DNA of 64,000 nt from Streptomyces sp. 1222.5 (GTDB lineage Bacteria > Actinomycetota > Actinomycetes > Streptomycetales > Streptomycetaceae), in assembly GCF_900105245.1 (NCBI RefSeq), contig NZ_FNSZ01000001.1:8492001-8556000 (forward strand). The letters are read 5' to 3'. The first letter of the stretch is position 1. Each line of letters opens with the position of its first letter. The position numbers and the translations under genes were made by a program. The notes beneath the pieces are model-generated. The model worked only from the letters and a program-made list of their open reading frames with translations. It was not told the origin of the DNA and ran no database searches. Shown here in pieces: positions 1 to 8,269 of the stretch.

Positions 1-320
1 CCGCCCGCCGAGGCGGCGATGCGCCCCGACGGAGCCAGCGCTTCGGGATGTTCCCTCCAGTACGAGGCAGGGACGGCGGGCAGGAAGCCGGCACGGTCCA
101 ACTCCATCGCCGCGTCGACGACATAGGTGAGCCGGACGTCTCCCATGGTGAAACTGCGCACGGCCGACTGGTCACCGAGTGATCCGGTGCGGAACCGCGC
201 GGCGCGCGCTTTCGGGAGCGAGGGCGAGAGGGGTACGGCGAAGGCCGCGCCGGAGACGAATGCGGTGCGCAGCACGCTGCGTCGCGACGGGCGAGAGGTG
301 CGGCCGTCCGGCTCTGTCAT
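1..320 (-). CDS. Tat-exported metallo-beta-lactamase-fold hydrolase (N-terminal part, runs off the left edge)
   Basis: The reading frame starts at an ATG at 320 and is still open at base 1, giving 106 residues. The N-terminus carries a twin-arginine signal (SRRSVLR at about residues 12-18), then an Ala-rich hydrophobic stretch and an AxA-type cleavage region near residue 43. The mature start, with FTMGDVRLTYVVDAAMEL, resembles secreted MBL-fold hydrolases in which this strand begins the alpha-beta/beta-alpha fold. The metal-binding HxHxDH motif would lie outside the window, so catalytic competence cannot be judged. It is the last visible gene of the minus-strand operon, 118 bp downstream of the DUF6282-like gene, and may or may not share its transcript. 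Confidence 0.72.
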   Translation of the reverse strand, partial: MTEPDGRTSRPSRRSVLRTAFVSGAAFAVPLSPSLPKARAARFRTGSLGDQSAVRSFTMGDVRLTYVVDAAMELDRAGFLPAVPASYWREHPEALAPSGRIAASAG

Positions 321-437
321 GGCAAGGTGTCCTTCGTAGCGTTGAGGAGACCGAGCGGCTGGCCGCCGCTCTCGGGTGGGCCGGCTCCGCAGCGGCATCG
401 CCGACCGGCGGGCCGTGGGCGCGTGGTGCCGGTCCGG

Positions 438-1298
438 TCACGGCGTCAGGAGGGTCACCGGGTTCGCCCAGGTGATGGCTCTGATCTCCTGGCTCGTCAG
501 GCCCGCGCTCCGGAACCACTGCTCGCTCACGTCCAGCCACTCCTTCACGTCCGGCTGGTCGGGCTGGCCGAGGTCGGAACTGAACACCACCCGTGGGTGG
601 GCTCGCACCACTTCCCCGAGGTGGCTGATGTCGCGGTGCCCCAACAGCAGCGTCAGCGCCGTGATTTCGACGTACAGGCCGGGTACCTGGGCCAGGTCCG
701 CCAGGTCGGCGCTCGAGAAGCCCGACATGGGATGCGTGGCGTGGGTGAGGACGAGGCGCGGCACGTCGAGGCGTACGGCCTCGTCCACGACGCGCAGTGC
801 CGCCTCCCGGTCGCAGTGCCCCGTCGCCACGGCGACGGGCAGGTCACGGGCTGCCCGCAGGACCTCGCGCACGTCCCGGCGCAGCCGCCCGTCGGCGTCG
901 AGGACCCGGCCGGTCCGCCAGCGGTCGGCATCGAGCAGGGGGTGGAAGGAGGTACGGCGCAGGCGCGAGGTGTGCGCGGGGCCGACCAGGGTCGGCAGGT
1001 GGACGACGAGACGGGCGGGGGTGTCCGGGCCGTGCGCGTAGACGGCCTGCTCCACGGCCTGGGGCCGGACACCGCCGACCAGTTCGTTGAGGACGAGGCT
1101 GCCGGAGACCGGCAGCCCTTCCTGGCGGGCCTCCCAGGCGCGGGCCGCGGTGGAGGTGAGATGGCTCTTCAGGACCACCCAGCCGCCGACCTCGGCATAC
1201 GCCCGGCCCGCGCCGGCCGAGGTGAGCCGGCGACGGTACAGGTCGGGGCCCGCGTGGTAGTGGACGTCCACCACCACGCGCCCCGCCAGGTCATGCAT
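438..1298 (-). CDS. DUF6282-like TIM-barrel metal-dependent hydrolase
   Basis: 286 residues. An amidohydrolase-like HxH metal motif sits at the N-terminus (VDVHYHAG, about residues 9-16). Later segments (THATHPM, VVFSSDLGQ) fit the distal His and Asp of a TIM-barrel hydrolase. I recognise it as the DUF6282 type, for which I know no established reaction. The ATG at 1298 is chosen because it overlaps the stop of the upstream dehydrogenase-aldolase gene by 8 bases, which suggests translational coupling. The open frame continues further upstream only as an antisense shadow. Context suggests it hydrolyses a lactone, amide or cyclic intermediate of the same pathway, but that is inference. Confidence 0.75.
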   Translation of the reverse strand: MHDLAGRVVVDVHYHAGPDLYRRRLTSAGAGRAYAEVGGWVVLKSHLTSTAARAWEARQEGLPVSGSLVLNELVGGVRPQAVEQAVYAHGPDTPARLVVHLPTLVGPAHTSRLRRTSFHPLLDADRWRTGRVLDADGRLRRDVREVLRAARDLPVAVATGHCDREAALRVVDEAVRLDVPRLVLTHATHPMSGFSSADLADLAQVPGLYVEITALTLLLGHRDISHLGEVVRAHPRVVFSSDLGQPDQPDVKEWLDVSEQWFRSAGLTSQEIRAITWANPVTLLTP

Positions 1299-3075
1299 CG
1301 GAGGGCCGGGCGCCACTTTTGCCCCAGGGCCTGGCGTAGCCGAACCGGCGCCGGGCCTCGTCGAGACGCAGCCCGGCGCCGACGGCCCCGGCGATCGCGT
1401 CCTCGGTGTGCTCGACCCGTTCCGCCCGGTCGGCGACTTCGACGGCGTGGTCGGCGGGCACGACCAGGGCTCCGTTGTCGTCGGCGACGACGACGTCACC
1501 GGGCCGTACGGTGACATCGCCGATGACGACGTCCCGGCCCGTGCCGGCCAGTTCCACCCGGTTCTTGCCACTGACCATGGTGACGCCCGTGCTGAACAAC
1601 GGGTATCCGGCGGCGCGAATCTCGGCGATGTCGCGGGCCGAGCCGTGCAGGGCGGTGCCGCGCACCCCGCGCCGCTGCGCCAGCCTCGTCAACAGCGATC
1701 CCCAGTTCGTGCAGGTGGTACTGCCCGCGTTGTCGACCACCACGAAGGACCCCGCGGGTACGTCGTCCAGGTAGTTGGCGGCATTGCGGAAGCCCTGCTC
1801 GGAGTCGTCGACGGGCTGGTAGGTGACGGTGAACGCACGGCCCGCCGCTCGGGTGCCGGGCACACGCGCAGCGATGCCGACGAGGACACCGCCGACCCCG
1901 AGGCTGTCGAGTGCGTCGGAGACCGACGCGGTGTCGAGGCGGGAGAGCCGGTCCACCACCTCGTCAGTGGTGTCCGACACGGTCTCGTCCGTGGCGAGTT
2001 CCTCGGTCACGGCCTGCGCGACCTCCCGGGTGCCGCTCGAGCCGCCCATGTCGTAGGTGACGGTCGTACGGCGTGTGGCCACCGCGCGCACCGCCGCCCT
2101 GAGTTCCTCGCCGGGTACGGAGAGGTCCAGGTGGTCGAGCATCTGGGCCACGGCGAGCATCATCGCCATGGGGTTGGCGCGGCCCTGTCCCGCCATGCCC
2201 GGGGCACTGCCGTGCACCGGCTCGAAGTAGCTGCCGTGGTCGCCGATGTTGCCGCTGGGCGCGAGGCCGAGGCCCCCCATGACGCCCGCGCCGAGATCGG
2301 AGAGGATGTCGCCGAACATGTTCTCGGCGACCAGCACGCCGAACCGCTCGGGCCTGCGCACCATCCACAGGGCGACCGCGTCGACGTTGAGGATCTCGGT
2401 CTCGATGTCAGGGTGGTCGCCCGCCATCAGTTCAAGGCGTTCACGCAGGTGGTTGCTGGTGTGGCGCAGCACGTTGGGCTTGTCGACCAGGGTGAGCCGG
2501 GTGTAGCCGCGGTAGCGGGCGTAGGCGAACCCGTAACGCAGCAGCCGGTCCATGCCGAACTCGGTCTGCAGACGCAGCGTGACACCGGTCGCCCGCGGGC
2601 CGGACGCCTGCGCGTTGGGGTGTTCACGGACCACGTTCCACAGCGCGTCGTCCAGGCCGTGGAAGTCGAACCCCGCGTACAGGCCCTCGGTGTTCTCGCG
2701 GATCACCGTGAAGTCAAAGCGCCGGTCGACCAGATCGATGACGGGGCGGACGTTGGCGTACAGGCTGAGCCGCTGACGCAGTTGGATGACGGGGGAGACG
2801 AAGGTGAGGCCGGTGCCCCTCAGCCCGGAGGGGAGTTCGGCCTCGGCCTCGCGCAGCGGCTTGCTGGTGATGGCGCCCAGCAGACAGGTGTCGGTCTCCT
2901 CCAGAAGCTTCCAGGTGCGCTGCGGGACCGGATCGCCCTCGTGGCGCCAGCACTCCCAGCCGATCTCGCCGAAGCGCAGATCGAGGGGGAGACCGAGCTT
3001 CTCCACGACGTCGAGGGCCGCGGCGGTGACCTCCGGCCCGATGCCGTCGCCGGGGAGTACAGCGACGCTTTTCAT
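1291..3075 (-). CDS. Isopropylmalate/tartrate-dehydrogenase-like domain fused to RraA-like aldolase domain
   Basis: 594 residues in two clear domains. Residues 1-355 are a beta-decarboxylating dehydrogenase (3-isopropylmalate/isocitrate/tartrate family): LPGDGIGPEV at 7-16, RENTEG at 126-131, catalytic-type Lys199, metal Asp256 and Asp260, and the NAD-binding loop EPVHGSAP at 285-292. Residues about 370-594 are RraA-like (4-hydroxy-4-methyl-2-oxoglutarate aldolase family), with the signature Arg481-Asp482 retained in a GSARD context. Free-standing dehydrogenases of this family have about 350 residues and RraA proteins about 160-230, so both halves look complete. The family reactions, oxidation of a 2-hydroxy acid and retro-aldol release of pyruvate or oxaloacetate, could run in sequence on one substrate. 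It is ATGA-coupled to the gene upstream and overlaps the one downstream. Confidence 0.9.
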   Translation of the reverse strand: MKSVAVLPGDGIGPEVTAAALDVVEKLGLPLDLRFGEIGWECWRHEGDPVPQRTWKLLEETDTCLLGAITSKPLREAEAELPSGLRGTGLTFVSPVIQLRQRLSLYANVRPVIDLVDRRFDFTVIRENTEGLYAGFDFHGLDDALWNVVREHPNAQASGPRATGVTLRLQTEFGMDRLLRYGFAYARYRGYTRLTLVDKPNVLRHTSNHLRERLELMAGDHPDIETEILNVDAVALWMVRRPERFGVLVAENMFGDILSDLGAGVMGGLGLAPSGNIGDHGSYFEPVHGSAPGMAGQGRANPMAMMLAVAQMLDHLDLSVPGEELRAAVRAVATRRTTVTYDMGGSSGTREVAQAVTEELATDETVSDTTDEVVDRLSRLDTASVSDALDSLGVGGVLVGIAARVPGTRAAGRAFTVTYQPVDDSEQGFRNAANYLDDVPAGSFVVVDNAGSTTCTNWGSLLTRLAQRRGVRGTALHGSARDIAEIRAAGYPLFSTGVTMVSGKNRVELAGTGRDVVIGDVTVRPGDVVVADDNGALVVPADHAVEVADRAERVEHTEDAIAGAVGAGLRLDEARRRFGYARPWGKSGARPSDA

Positions 3076-3845
3076 GTGAGTCCCTTCTCCCGCAGGAAGG
3101 ATCCGACGAGGGCGGACACTTCAGCGGTGCGTTCGAAATGGGGGCGCATGCCGGCCCCCGGTACGACGGCCACGCGGTGGTGGGCCGCCGCCACGGTGTG
3201 GCGTTGGGTGACGAGCTGCGAATGGCTGCCGACGATCTGCAGCAGCGGACCGGGGTGGGCCCGTACTCCGTCGGTCACGTCGATGCCGCACAGCATCCGC
3301 ATCCCGGCGGCGAGCCGGCGCCCCGCGGCCGGGTCGTGCGGCGCCGGTGCGTCGCCGGCGGTTCCGTGGCACTGGCCCTGTGGCTGGACGCGCCGGTCGA
3401 GGAGGGCCAGGGCGTAGTCGGACCGGCCGCCCGCGGCCAGGTCGGCGATCTCCGTGAGCCTGGCTTCCAGGAGGGCGTCCGTCCGGGCCGGCCCGGAGAC
3501 GAGCAGCACCGCGGTTTCGGGGGCGACGCCAGGGAGCAGTGCCTGGGCCACCGCGCCGCCCAGCGCGTTCCCGCAGAGCATGTCCACGGGGCCGTACCGG
3601 GTCAGGAGCGCGCGGCAGCGGGCGACGAGGGAGTCCAGCGAGTCGATCTCCTCGTCCCACAGGGAGAGCGTGTCGACCACGGTGACCCGCAGTCCGGCCT
3701 CGGCCAGGATGCCGGTGACGGGGGTGAAGAACGCTCCGCCGTCCCAGCGCGGGGTGACGGGGGCGAGGACGAGGGCATGTGCCGGACCGGCGGCGGCCTC
3801 GGGTCCGAAGACCGCCGCCGGGACAGCGAGTTCGGCGTGGGTCAC
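3072..3845 (-). CDS. Alpha/beta-hydrolase-fold protein lacking the usual nucleophile
   Basis: 257 residues with the strand/helix pattern of the alpha/beta hydrolase fold. At the nucleophile elbow, where GxSxGG is expected, the sequence reads G-N-A-L-G-G (about residues 93-98), so the catalytic serine position is alanine. A late His (GSHSQL, HRVAVVPGAGM) is still present. It could be a non-catalytic or differently catalytic member, for example one acting in decarboxylation or lactone binding. That is inference. The start is a GTG whose bases overlap the stop of the aldolase gene (GTGA), and its own stop overlaps the next start (ATGA), so it is translated as part of the operon. Confidence 0.72.
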   Translation of the reverse strand: MTHAELAVPAAVFGPEAAAGPAHALVLAPVTPRWDGGAFFTPVTGILAEAGLRVTVVDTLSLWDEEIDSLDSLVARCRALLTRYGPVDMLCGNALGGAVAQALLPGVAPETAVLLVSGPARTDALLEARLTEIADLAAGGRSDYALALLDRRVQPQGQCHGTAGDAPAPHDPAAGRRLAAGMRMLCGIDVTDGVRAHPGPLLQIVGSHSQLVTQRHTVAAAHHRVAVVPGAGMRPHFERTAEVSALVGSFLREKGLT

Positions 3846-4777
3846 CGAACGGTGGCGAGGGTGCGTGCGGTGGCGATGCCCTCACGGTGATTGCCGCCCA
3901 GCAGGTCCTTGCGGTGCTCGACCGGCAGGTCGTAGCGGCCGAGGACCAGGTCGGGCAGTGGCAGGGAGGGCGTGCCCTCGGGAATGGTGGCGAGGAGCAG
4001 GTCCGCCAGTTCCAGGGCGGGGCCCAGGTGGAGCCGGGCGGAGGCCTCGGGGTCGGTGCGGTCCAGGTGCGCCAGCCACTGTTCGGCGATGAGGTTGCCC
4101 GGGCCCTTGCCCATGCCCTGGATCGACGAGTCCATCCAGGTCGCACCCGCGGCGACGGCGCTGATCGCGTTCGCCAGGGCGAGCCCCAGATTGTTGTGCG
4201 CGTGCAGACCGACCGGGCCGCCGGTGACCGACTTGGTCAGAGTGGTGAGATCGGTCGTGTCCACGGGGGAGAGGCTGCCGTTGGAGTCGGCCAGGTAGAC
4301 GAACTCGGCGCCCGCGTCGGTGGCCGCGGTCGCCACCTCGACGATGTCACGGCCCGGCCACTGACTGATCCGCGCGAAGTTCACGCCGACGCTGAACCCG
4401 ATGTCCTTGGCCTGGCGTATGTACTCCAGACCGCGTTCGTAGCCCTTGGCCGGCAGGATGATGCGGACCAGTCGGGCACCCGCCGCGTACATGGCGGGCA
4501 GATCGTGTTCGGTGATGTTCTTCGGGTGCAGGATCATCGCGACGCGGTGCGCACCGATCTCGTGGGCCACCGCGGCGATGAACTCGTCGTCTCCGCGGCC
4601 GGTGAGGCCGAGGTCGGGGATCGGCAGGAGCGAACCCTTGCGGTAGGCGATCTCGACCCAGTCGAAGCCCGCCTCGACGGTGAGCTTCGCGTGCTTGAGC
4701 GCGTAGCTCAGCGGGAAGTTGAAGCCGTTGCGGTACCCGCCGTCGCGGAGGGTGACGTCGATGTTGACGATGCTCAT
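3842..4777 (-). CDS. DRE-TIM metallolyase (HMG-CoA lyase / 4-hydroxy-2-oxovalerate aldolase-like)
   Basis: 311 residues of a DRE-TIM barrel. The N-terminal motif D7-V-T-L-R11-D12-G-G supplies the catalytic Arg and a metal-binding Asp. The HAH motif at 192-194 with following Asn residues supplies the other metal ligands. There is no C-terminal LeuA regulatory domain and no DmpG communication domain, so it is a stand-alone aldolase/lyase or acyl condensing enzyme. A GGAGG ribosome site lies a few bases before the ATG at 4777. Known family members cleave or form C-C bonds between pyruvate or acetyl-CoA and an aldehyde or keto acid. The substrate here is unknown. It lies 30 bp after the flavoprotein gene. 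Confidence 0.83.
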   Translation of the reverse strand: MSIVNIDVTLRDGGYRNGFNFPLSYALKHAKLTVEAGFDWVEIAYRKGSLLPIPDLGLTGRGDDEFIAAVAHEIGAHRVAMILHPKNITEHDLPAMYAAGARLVRIILPAKGYERGLEYIRQAKDIGFSVGVNFARISQWPGRDIVEVATAATDAGAEFVYLADSNGSLSPVDTTDLTTLTKSVTGGPVGLHAHNNLGLALANAISAVAAGATWMDSSIQGMGKGPGNLIAEQWLAHLDRTDPEASARLHLGPALELADLLLATIPEGTPSLPLPDLVLGRYDLPVEHRKDLLGGNHREGIATARTLATVR

Positions 4778-4807
4778 GGTTCCTCCAGGTAGCTGGTGTG
4801 GGCGGTG

Positions 4808-6241
4808 TCAGGCGGTCTGCTGGGCCGCGGCGTGGTGCGCGGCGAGCCGGCCGAAGATCAGCGACCGCAGCACGGATGTGGCCGGCGGGTAGGCGTGGTA
4901 GTAGAGGCCGGTGGCCTCGCCGGCCGCGTACAGACCCGGAATGGCGGTGCCGGACGGGGTGACGACCCGGCCGTCCAGGTCGGTGCGGATGCCGCCGTAG
5001 GTGAAGCAGATGGCAGCGGTGACCGGCACGCCGATGAACGGCGGGGTGTCCAGCGGTGTGGCCCAGTTGGACTTCCTCGGCTCGAGGCCCACGGTGGCCT
5101 TGCCGTCGAGGCGGGTCGGGTCGAACTCGCCGGGTCCGACGGCCGCGTTGAACTCCGCGATCGTCTTCTCCAGCCCTTCGGCGTCGATGCCGAGCACGGC
5201 GGCGAGTTCCTCGAGGCTGTCGGCCTGCTCCGGCGGCACGTCGCTGAGCAGCGAGTTCATGATGCCGGGGATGGCGAGCGTCTTGGCGTCGGCGATCCAG
5301 TACGCCTCCTGCTCCTGGTTCCTCCAGATCTCGTAGCCGACGTGTTCGAAGGTGTTGTCCCAGGTGTCACGGCCTTCGTCGAAGAAGCGCTCCATCCGGC
5401 CGTTGACGAACACACCGGTGCTGAAGCCGTAGAGGACGGAGTCGGCCTTCCGGGTTCGGCGGTCGACGGGCTCGGCGTGGATGCCGTCGAACTGGCCCGC
5501 GGTGTCGGCACCCAGCTCCAGGGCCATGCGCAGCGCGTCACCGCGGTTGTTGGTGATTCCGGGGGCGATCAGCGGAAGATCGCACGCCTTGTCGCCGACG
5601 TAGCGGGTGAGCATCTCGGTGTTGCCCTCGAAGCCGCCGCACGCCAGGACGACGGCGTGGCCGGACAGGCGCTGGGTGCGCCCGTCGGAGGTACGAACCA
5701 GCACGCCGTCGACGGCGCCGTCGTCGGAGGTGGTCAGACGCAGTGCCTCCGTCTCGTAGCGGATGTCGACGCGCGGATCGTTCTCCAGGGCGGCGCCCAG
5801 GTGTTCGACGATCGAGGCACCGCCGCCGCGGGGGCTGGCCGGCGGGGTCATGGACGGGGTGCCGCCGTCGAACGTGTGGGGCAGCGGGAAGTCCTCGAAG
5901 GCGATCTCGACGCCGTGCTTCTCGATGAAGTCGAGGGTCTGGGGGGTCTCACGCTCGACGGTGCGGCAGTACTCGATGTCGGCGAGGCCGCGGGAGACCC
6001 GGCTGACGTGCTCGGCCCAGTCGGTGTCCAGGTTCCTGTCCTGGGTGATCCGCAGGAACGCGCCGGTCCAGCGGGTGGCTCCACCGCGCTCGTCACGGCC
6101 GGCGCGCTCGAGGACGGCGATCCTCGTGGGGGTCTCGCGGTGTTGGGTGGCCTCGGCGAAGGACAGGGCGGCCGACAGGCCTGCCGCGCCGAACCCGATC
6201 ACGATGAGGTCGTACTGCGGCGGGGTGTTCGAGCCTGACAT
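4808..6241 (-). CDS. FAD-dependent dehydrogenase, tricarballylate dehydrogenase (TcuA)-like / fumarate-reductase flavoprotein family
   Basis: 477 residues of the succinate-dehydrogenase/fumarate-reductase flavoprotein superfamily. The FAD-binding motif GFGAAG lies at residues 16-21 near the N-terminus. The C-terminal FAD segment (IPGLYAAGE followed by YYHAYPPATSVLRS) is close to what I recall of TcuA-type enzymes, which desaturate tricarballylate to cis-aconitate. 3-Ketosteroid dehydrogenases belong to the same superfamily but usually have a different C-terminal stretch. No signal peptide or heme domain is visible, so it is cytoplasmic. AGGAGA precedes the ATG at 6241. Its probable role is alpha,beta-dehydrogenation of a carboxylic acid in this operon. 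Confidence 0.82.
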   Translation of the reverse strand: MSGSNTPPQYDLIVIGFGAAGLSAALSFAEATQHRETPTRIAVLERAGRDERGGATRWTGAFLRITQDRNLDTDWAEHVSRVSRGLADIEYCRTVERETPQTLDFIEKHGVEIAFEDFPLPHTFDGGTPSMTPPASPRGGGASIVEHLGAALENDPRVDIRYETEALRLTTSDDGAVDGVLVRTSDGRTQRLSGHAVVLACGGFEGNTEMLTRYVGDKACDLPLIAPGITNNRGDALRMALELGADTAGQFDGIHAEPVDRRTRKADSVLYGFSTGVFVNGRMERFFDEGRDTWDNTFEHVGYEIWRNQEQEAYWIADAKTLAIPGIMNSLLSDVPPEQADSLEELAAVLGIDAEGLEKTIAEFNAAVGPGEFDPTRLDGKATVGLEPRKSNWATPLDTPPFIGVPVTAAICFTYGGIRTDLDGRVVTPSGTAIPGLYAAGEATGLYYHAYPPATSVLRSLIFGRLAAHHAAAQQTA

Positions 6242-6294
6242 GATTTCTCCTCGGAAGAAGGCTGAAAGCTGTGATCCGTCGTGGGGGAGTGGGC

Positions 6295-6885
6295 TCAGCG
6301 GTTGGGCGTGATGACCCGGCTCGTGCGGTAGAGCCGGTACTTGGCGCCGGTCGTGGTCTCGGCGAACGCCTGGTAGCGGCGGGTGAATTCAGGGTCCTCG
6401 AAGATCGCGTCGAAGCGCTCCTGGTTCGTCCACGCCGCGAAGTTGACGATGGCGTCGCCGTCGACGCTCGTCAGCAGGCGGGAGCCGCGGAAGCCGTCGG
6501 CGGTGGCGGAGACGTGATCGACTGCGGAGGCGAGCGCCGCCACACTGGCGGCGGCGTCGTCGGTGGTGGCCACATTGATGAGCAGCACGCCGTCGTCCGG
6601 CTCCGGAGCGGTGATCACGCCCGGGCTCGCGTTGCGGCCCTCGAAGGAGAGCTGCTCGTACGACGCGATGCCGAGCTTGTGCCAGGGGTCGCTCTCGATC
6701 AGCTCGCGCACCCGGCTCTCGTCGAGGTCGGCGGTCACGATGACGGCGCCGCCCTCGGGCCGGGGGCCGCTGAGCAGGATCCGGCCCTGGTCCGCGTGCT
6801 CGCGCAGCCAGGCCTTGTGCTCGGCCATGTGGGCGACGACGGTCTCACGCGGCGTGAGGTAGGTGAGGGTCAGTACGTGGATCAT
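6295..6885 (-). CDS. Two-domain ferredoxin-fold protein: YciI-like plus antibiotic-biosynthesis-monooxygenase-like
   Basis: 196 residues made of two small alpha+beta barrels. Residues 1-90 match YCII-type proteins (the HMAEHKAWLREH segment, then SGPRPEGGAVIV and the SDPWHK region). Residues about 97-190 match the ABM/EthD-like fold (LLINVATT, a central NFAAWTNQERFDAIFEDPEF block, and a YRLYRTSRV last strand). Each fold usually occurs as a single ~95-residue protein that dimerises, so the fusion may form an internal heterodimer. Such proteins act as small cofactor-free oxygenases, cyclases or hydrolases. The job here is unknown. GAGGACCCG precedes the ATG at 6885. Confidence 0.78.
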   Translation of the reverse strand: MIHVLTLTYLTPRETVVAHMAEHKAWLREHADQGRILLSGPRPEGGAVIVTADLDESRVRELIESDPWHKLGIASYEQLSFEGRNASPGVITAPEPDDGVLLINVATTDDAAASVAALASAVDHVSATADGFRGSRLLTSVDGDAIVNFAAWTNQERFDAIFEDPEFTRRYQAFAETTTGAKYRLYRTSRVITPNR

Positions 6886-6969
6886 CGGGTCCTCTGCTTG
6901 GGTGGGGAGAGATCAGCGGATCGAACAGGACGAGGGGGACCGGCGGAAGGGGCGAGGAGGCCGGCCCGG

Positions 6970-7959
6970 TCAGGCAGTGGGAACGCCGGTCCGGCGGGCG
7001 AGCCGGGCGAGGATCGCCTCGGCATCGGCCACGACGTCGTGGACGACCTGGGCGGCGGGCTGGATGTCCTGGATCAGGTCGAGGACCTCACCGGCGAACA
7101 TGGCGCGCTGAGTGGTGTCGTCACGGGCGACGGCGGCGGCCCACTCGGGCTCGACCGTGGCCCGCTGGGCGGCGAGCTCGGCGTCACGGCCGGTCCAGGT
7201 GCGGGTGAACTCGTTGCTCACGGAGCGGGCCTGGTAGGCCTCGTCCCACGGGATGCCGCGCACCACGTCGAACGAACGGGTGTCGACGGTGTCCGCGGTG
7301 TGCGATGAGACCAGGTGGGACTTGAACCCGGCGGTGGCCAGCGACTCTTCGGTGGCGGCGAACCGGGTGCCCATCATCACCCCGTCGGCGCCGAGCGCGA
7401 GGGCCGCGGCCAGACCGCGGCCGTCCGCGATCCCGCCGGCCGCGACCACCGGCACCGCGCCCTGGGTGACGTCGAGTACGGCGGGGATGAGGGGCAGGGT
7501 CGCCAGCGACGCGTGGTGGCCGCCGGCCTCGGCACCCTGGGCCACGAGCACGGAGGCTCCGGCCCGCACGGCGACCTCGGCCTGCCCGGCGTCGTGCACT
7601 TGGACGATCACGTGGGACCCGGCGTCGGCGGCGGACGCCACGTACTTGTGGACCTGTGCCGCGTCGCCGAAGGAGAGGGCTATGACCGGCGGGGCGTACC
7701 CGAGCACCTTGTCCCACAGACCGGGCCGGGTGTCGAAGGTGAACATGACGCAGCCGACGCCCCAGACACCACCGGTCTCCGAGGCCCGCGCCACATGCTC
7801 GTCGATGAACGCCGGGTCGCCATAACTGACGCCGACGAGGCCGAGGCCGCCCGCCCGGGTGACGGCGCCGGCGAGCCGGCCACCGGACACGGAGCCCATC
7901 GGGGCGCAGACGACCGGGTGGTCGATGCCGAGCAGTTCGGTCAGCTTGGTCGAGATCAC
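6970..7959 (-). CDS. Nitronate monooxygenase (2-nitropropane dioxygenase family, FMN TIM barrel)
   Basis: 329 residues from the GTG at 7959, which has AAGGAG four bases upstream. An ATG 27 bases further upstream lacks any ribosome site and was rejected. The family marks are the N-terminal HPVVCAPMGSVSGG, the GGLGLVGVS loop, the AEAGGHHAS segment, the phosphate-binding AAGGIADGRG and GADGVMMGTRF. FMN-dependent members oxidise alkyl nitronates, but several relatives are enoyl reductases or oxidases in secondary metabolism. As first gene of the operon it stands downstream of a ~310-bp upstream region holding the LysR terminator, so the operon promoter probably lies between about 7970 and 8200. 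Confidence 0.86.
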   Translation of the reverse strand: MISTKLTELLGIDHPVVCAPMGSVSGGRLAGAVTRAGGLGLVGVSYGDPAFIDEHVARASETGGVWGVGCVMFTFDTRPGLWDKVLGYAPPVIALSFGDAAQVHKYVASAADAGSHVIVQVHDAGQAEVAVRAGASVLVAQGAEAGGHHASLATLPLIPAVLDVTQGAVPVVAAGGIADGRGLAAALALGADGVMMGTRFAATEESLATAGFKSHLVSSHTADTVDTRSFDVVRGIPWDEAYQARSVSNEFTRTWTGRDAELAAQRATVEPEWAAAVARDDTTQRAMFAGEVLDLIQDIQPAAQVVHDVVADAEAILARLARRTGVPTA

Positions 7960-8210
7960 GATGCTCCTTGGTCGGGTCGATGGCATGGCACGGCCCGTCA
8001 GGCTGAAGAGGAAAAGATGCGCCAGGGAATTCCATAAGAATTTCCCGGCGAAGGAGAGGCGAGGAGTTCCACGGATGGAGACCGCTTCGGAAGGAAGATC
8101 GCCTCCGTTTCGTTCAAAAGGCTATCTTCGGTCTCCGCAGCCGTCCAAGACGCAAACAGCGTGACGGCCATAAGCGGGCGGTTATACCGCTTGGCAGCAG
8201 AAACCGGAAA

Positions 8211-8249
8211 GGCGTGTGACCCGGGCCAGGAAGGCCCGGGTCACACGCC
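8211..8249 (-). terminator. Perfect 17-bp hairpin terminator of the LysR gene
   Basis: Bases 8211-8227 pair perfectly with 8233-8249 around a 5-base loop. The hairpin begins 20 bases past the stop codon of the minus-strand LysR gene (8270) and precedes the operon starting at 7959. It therefore separates the regulator transcript from the enzyme operon. No long U-tract follows, which is usual in Streptomyces. Confidence 0.85.
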
Positions 8250-8269
8250 GGACGGACAGGAGTGCGGAA

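Noticed and set aside
327..3417. Long plus-strand open frames of 395 and 669 codons over the enzyme operon
   Set aside because: They are antisense shadows of the coupled minus-strand genes, rich in Arg, Gly and Val with no family motif and no ribosome sites.
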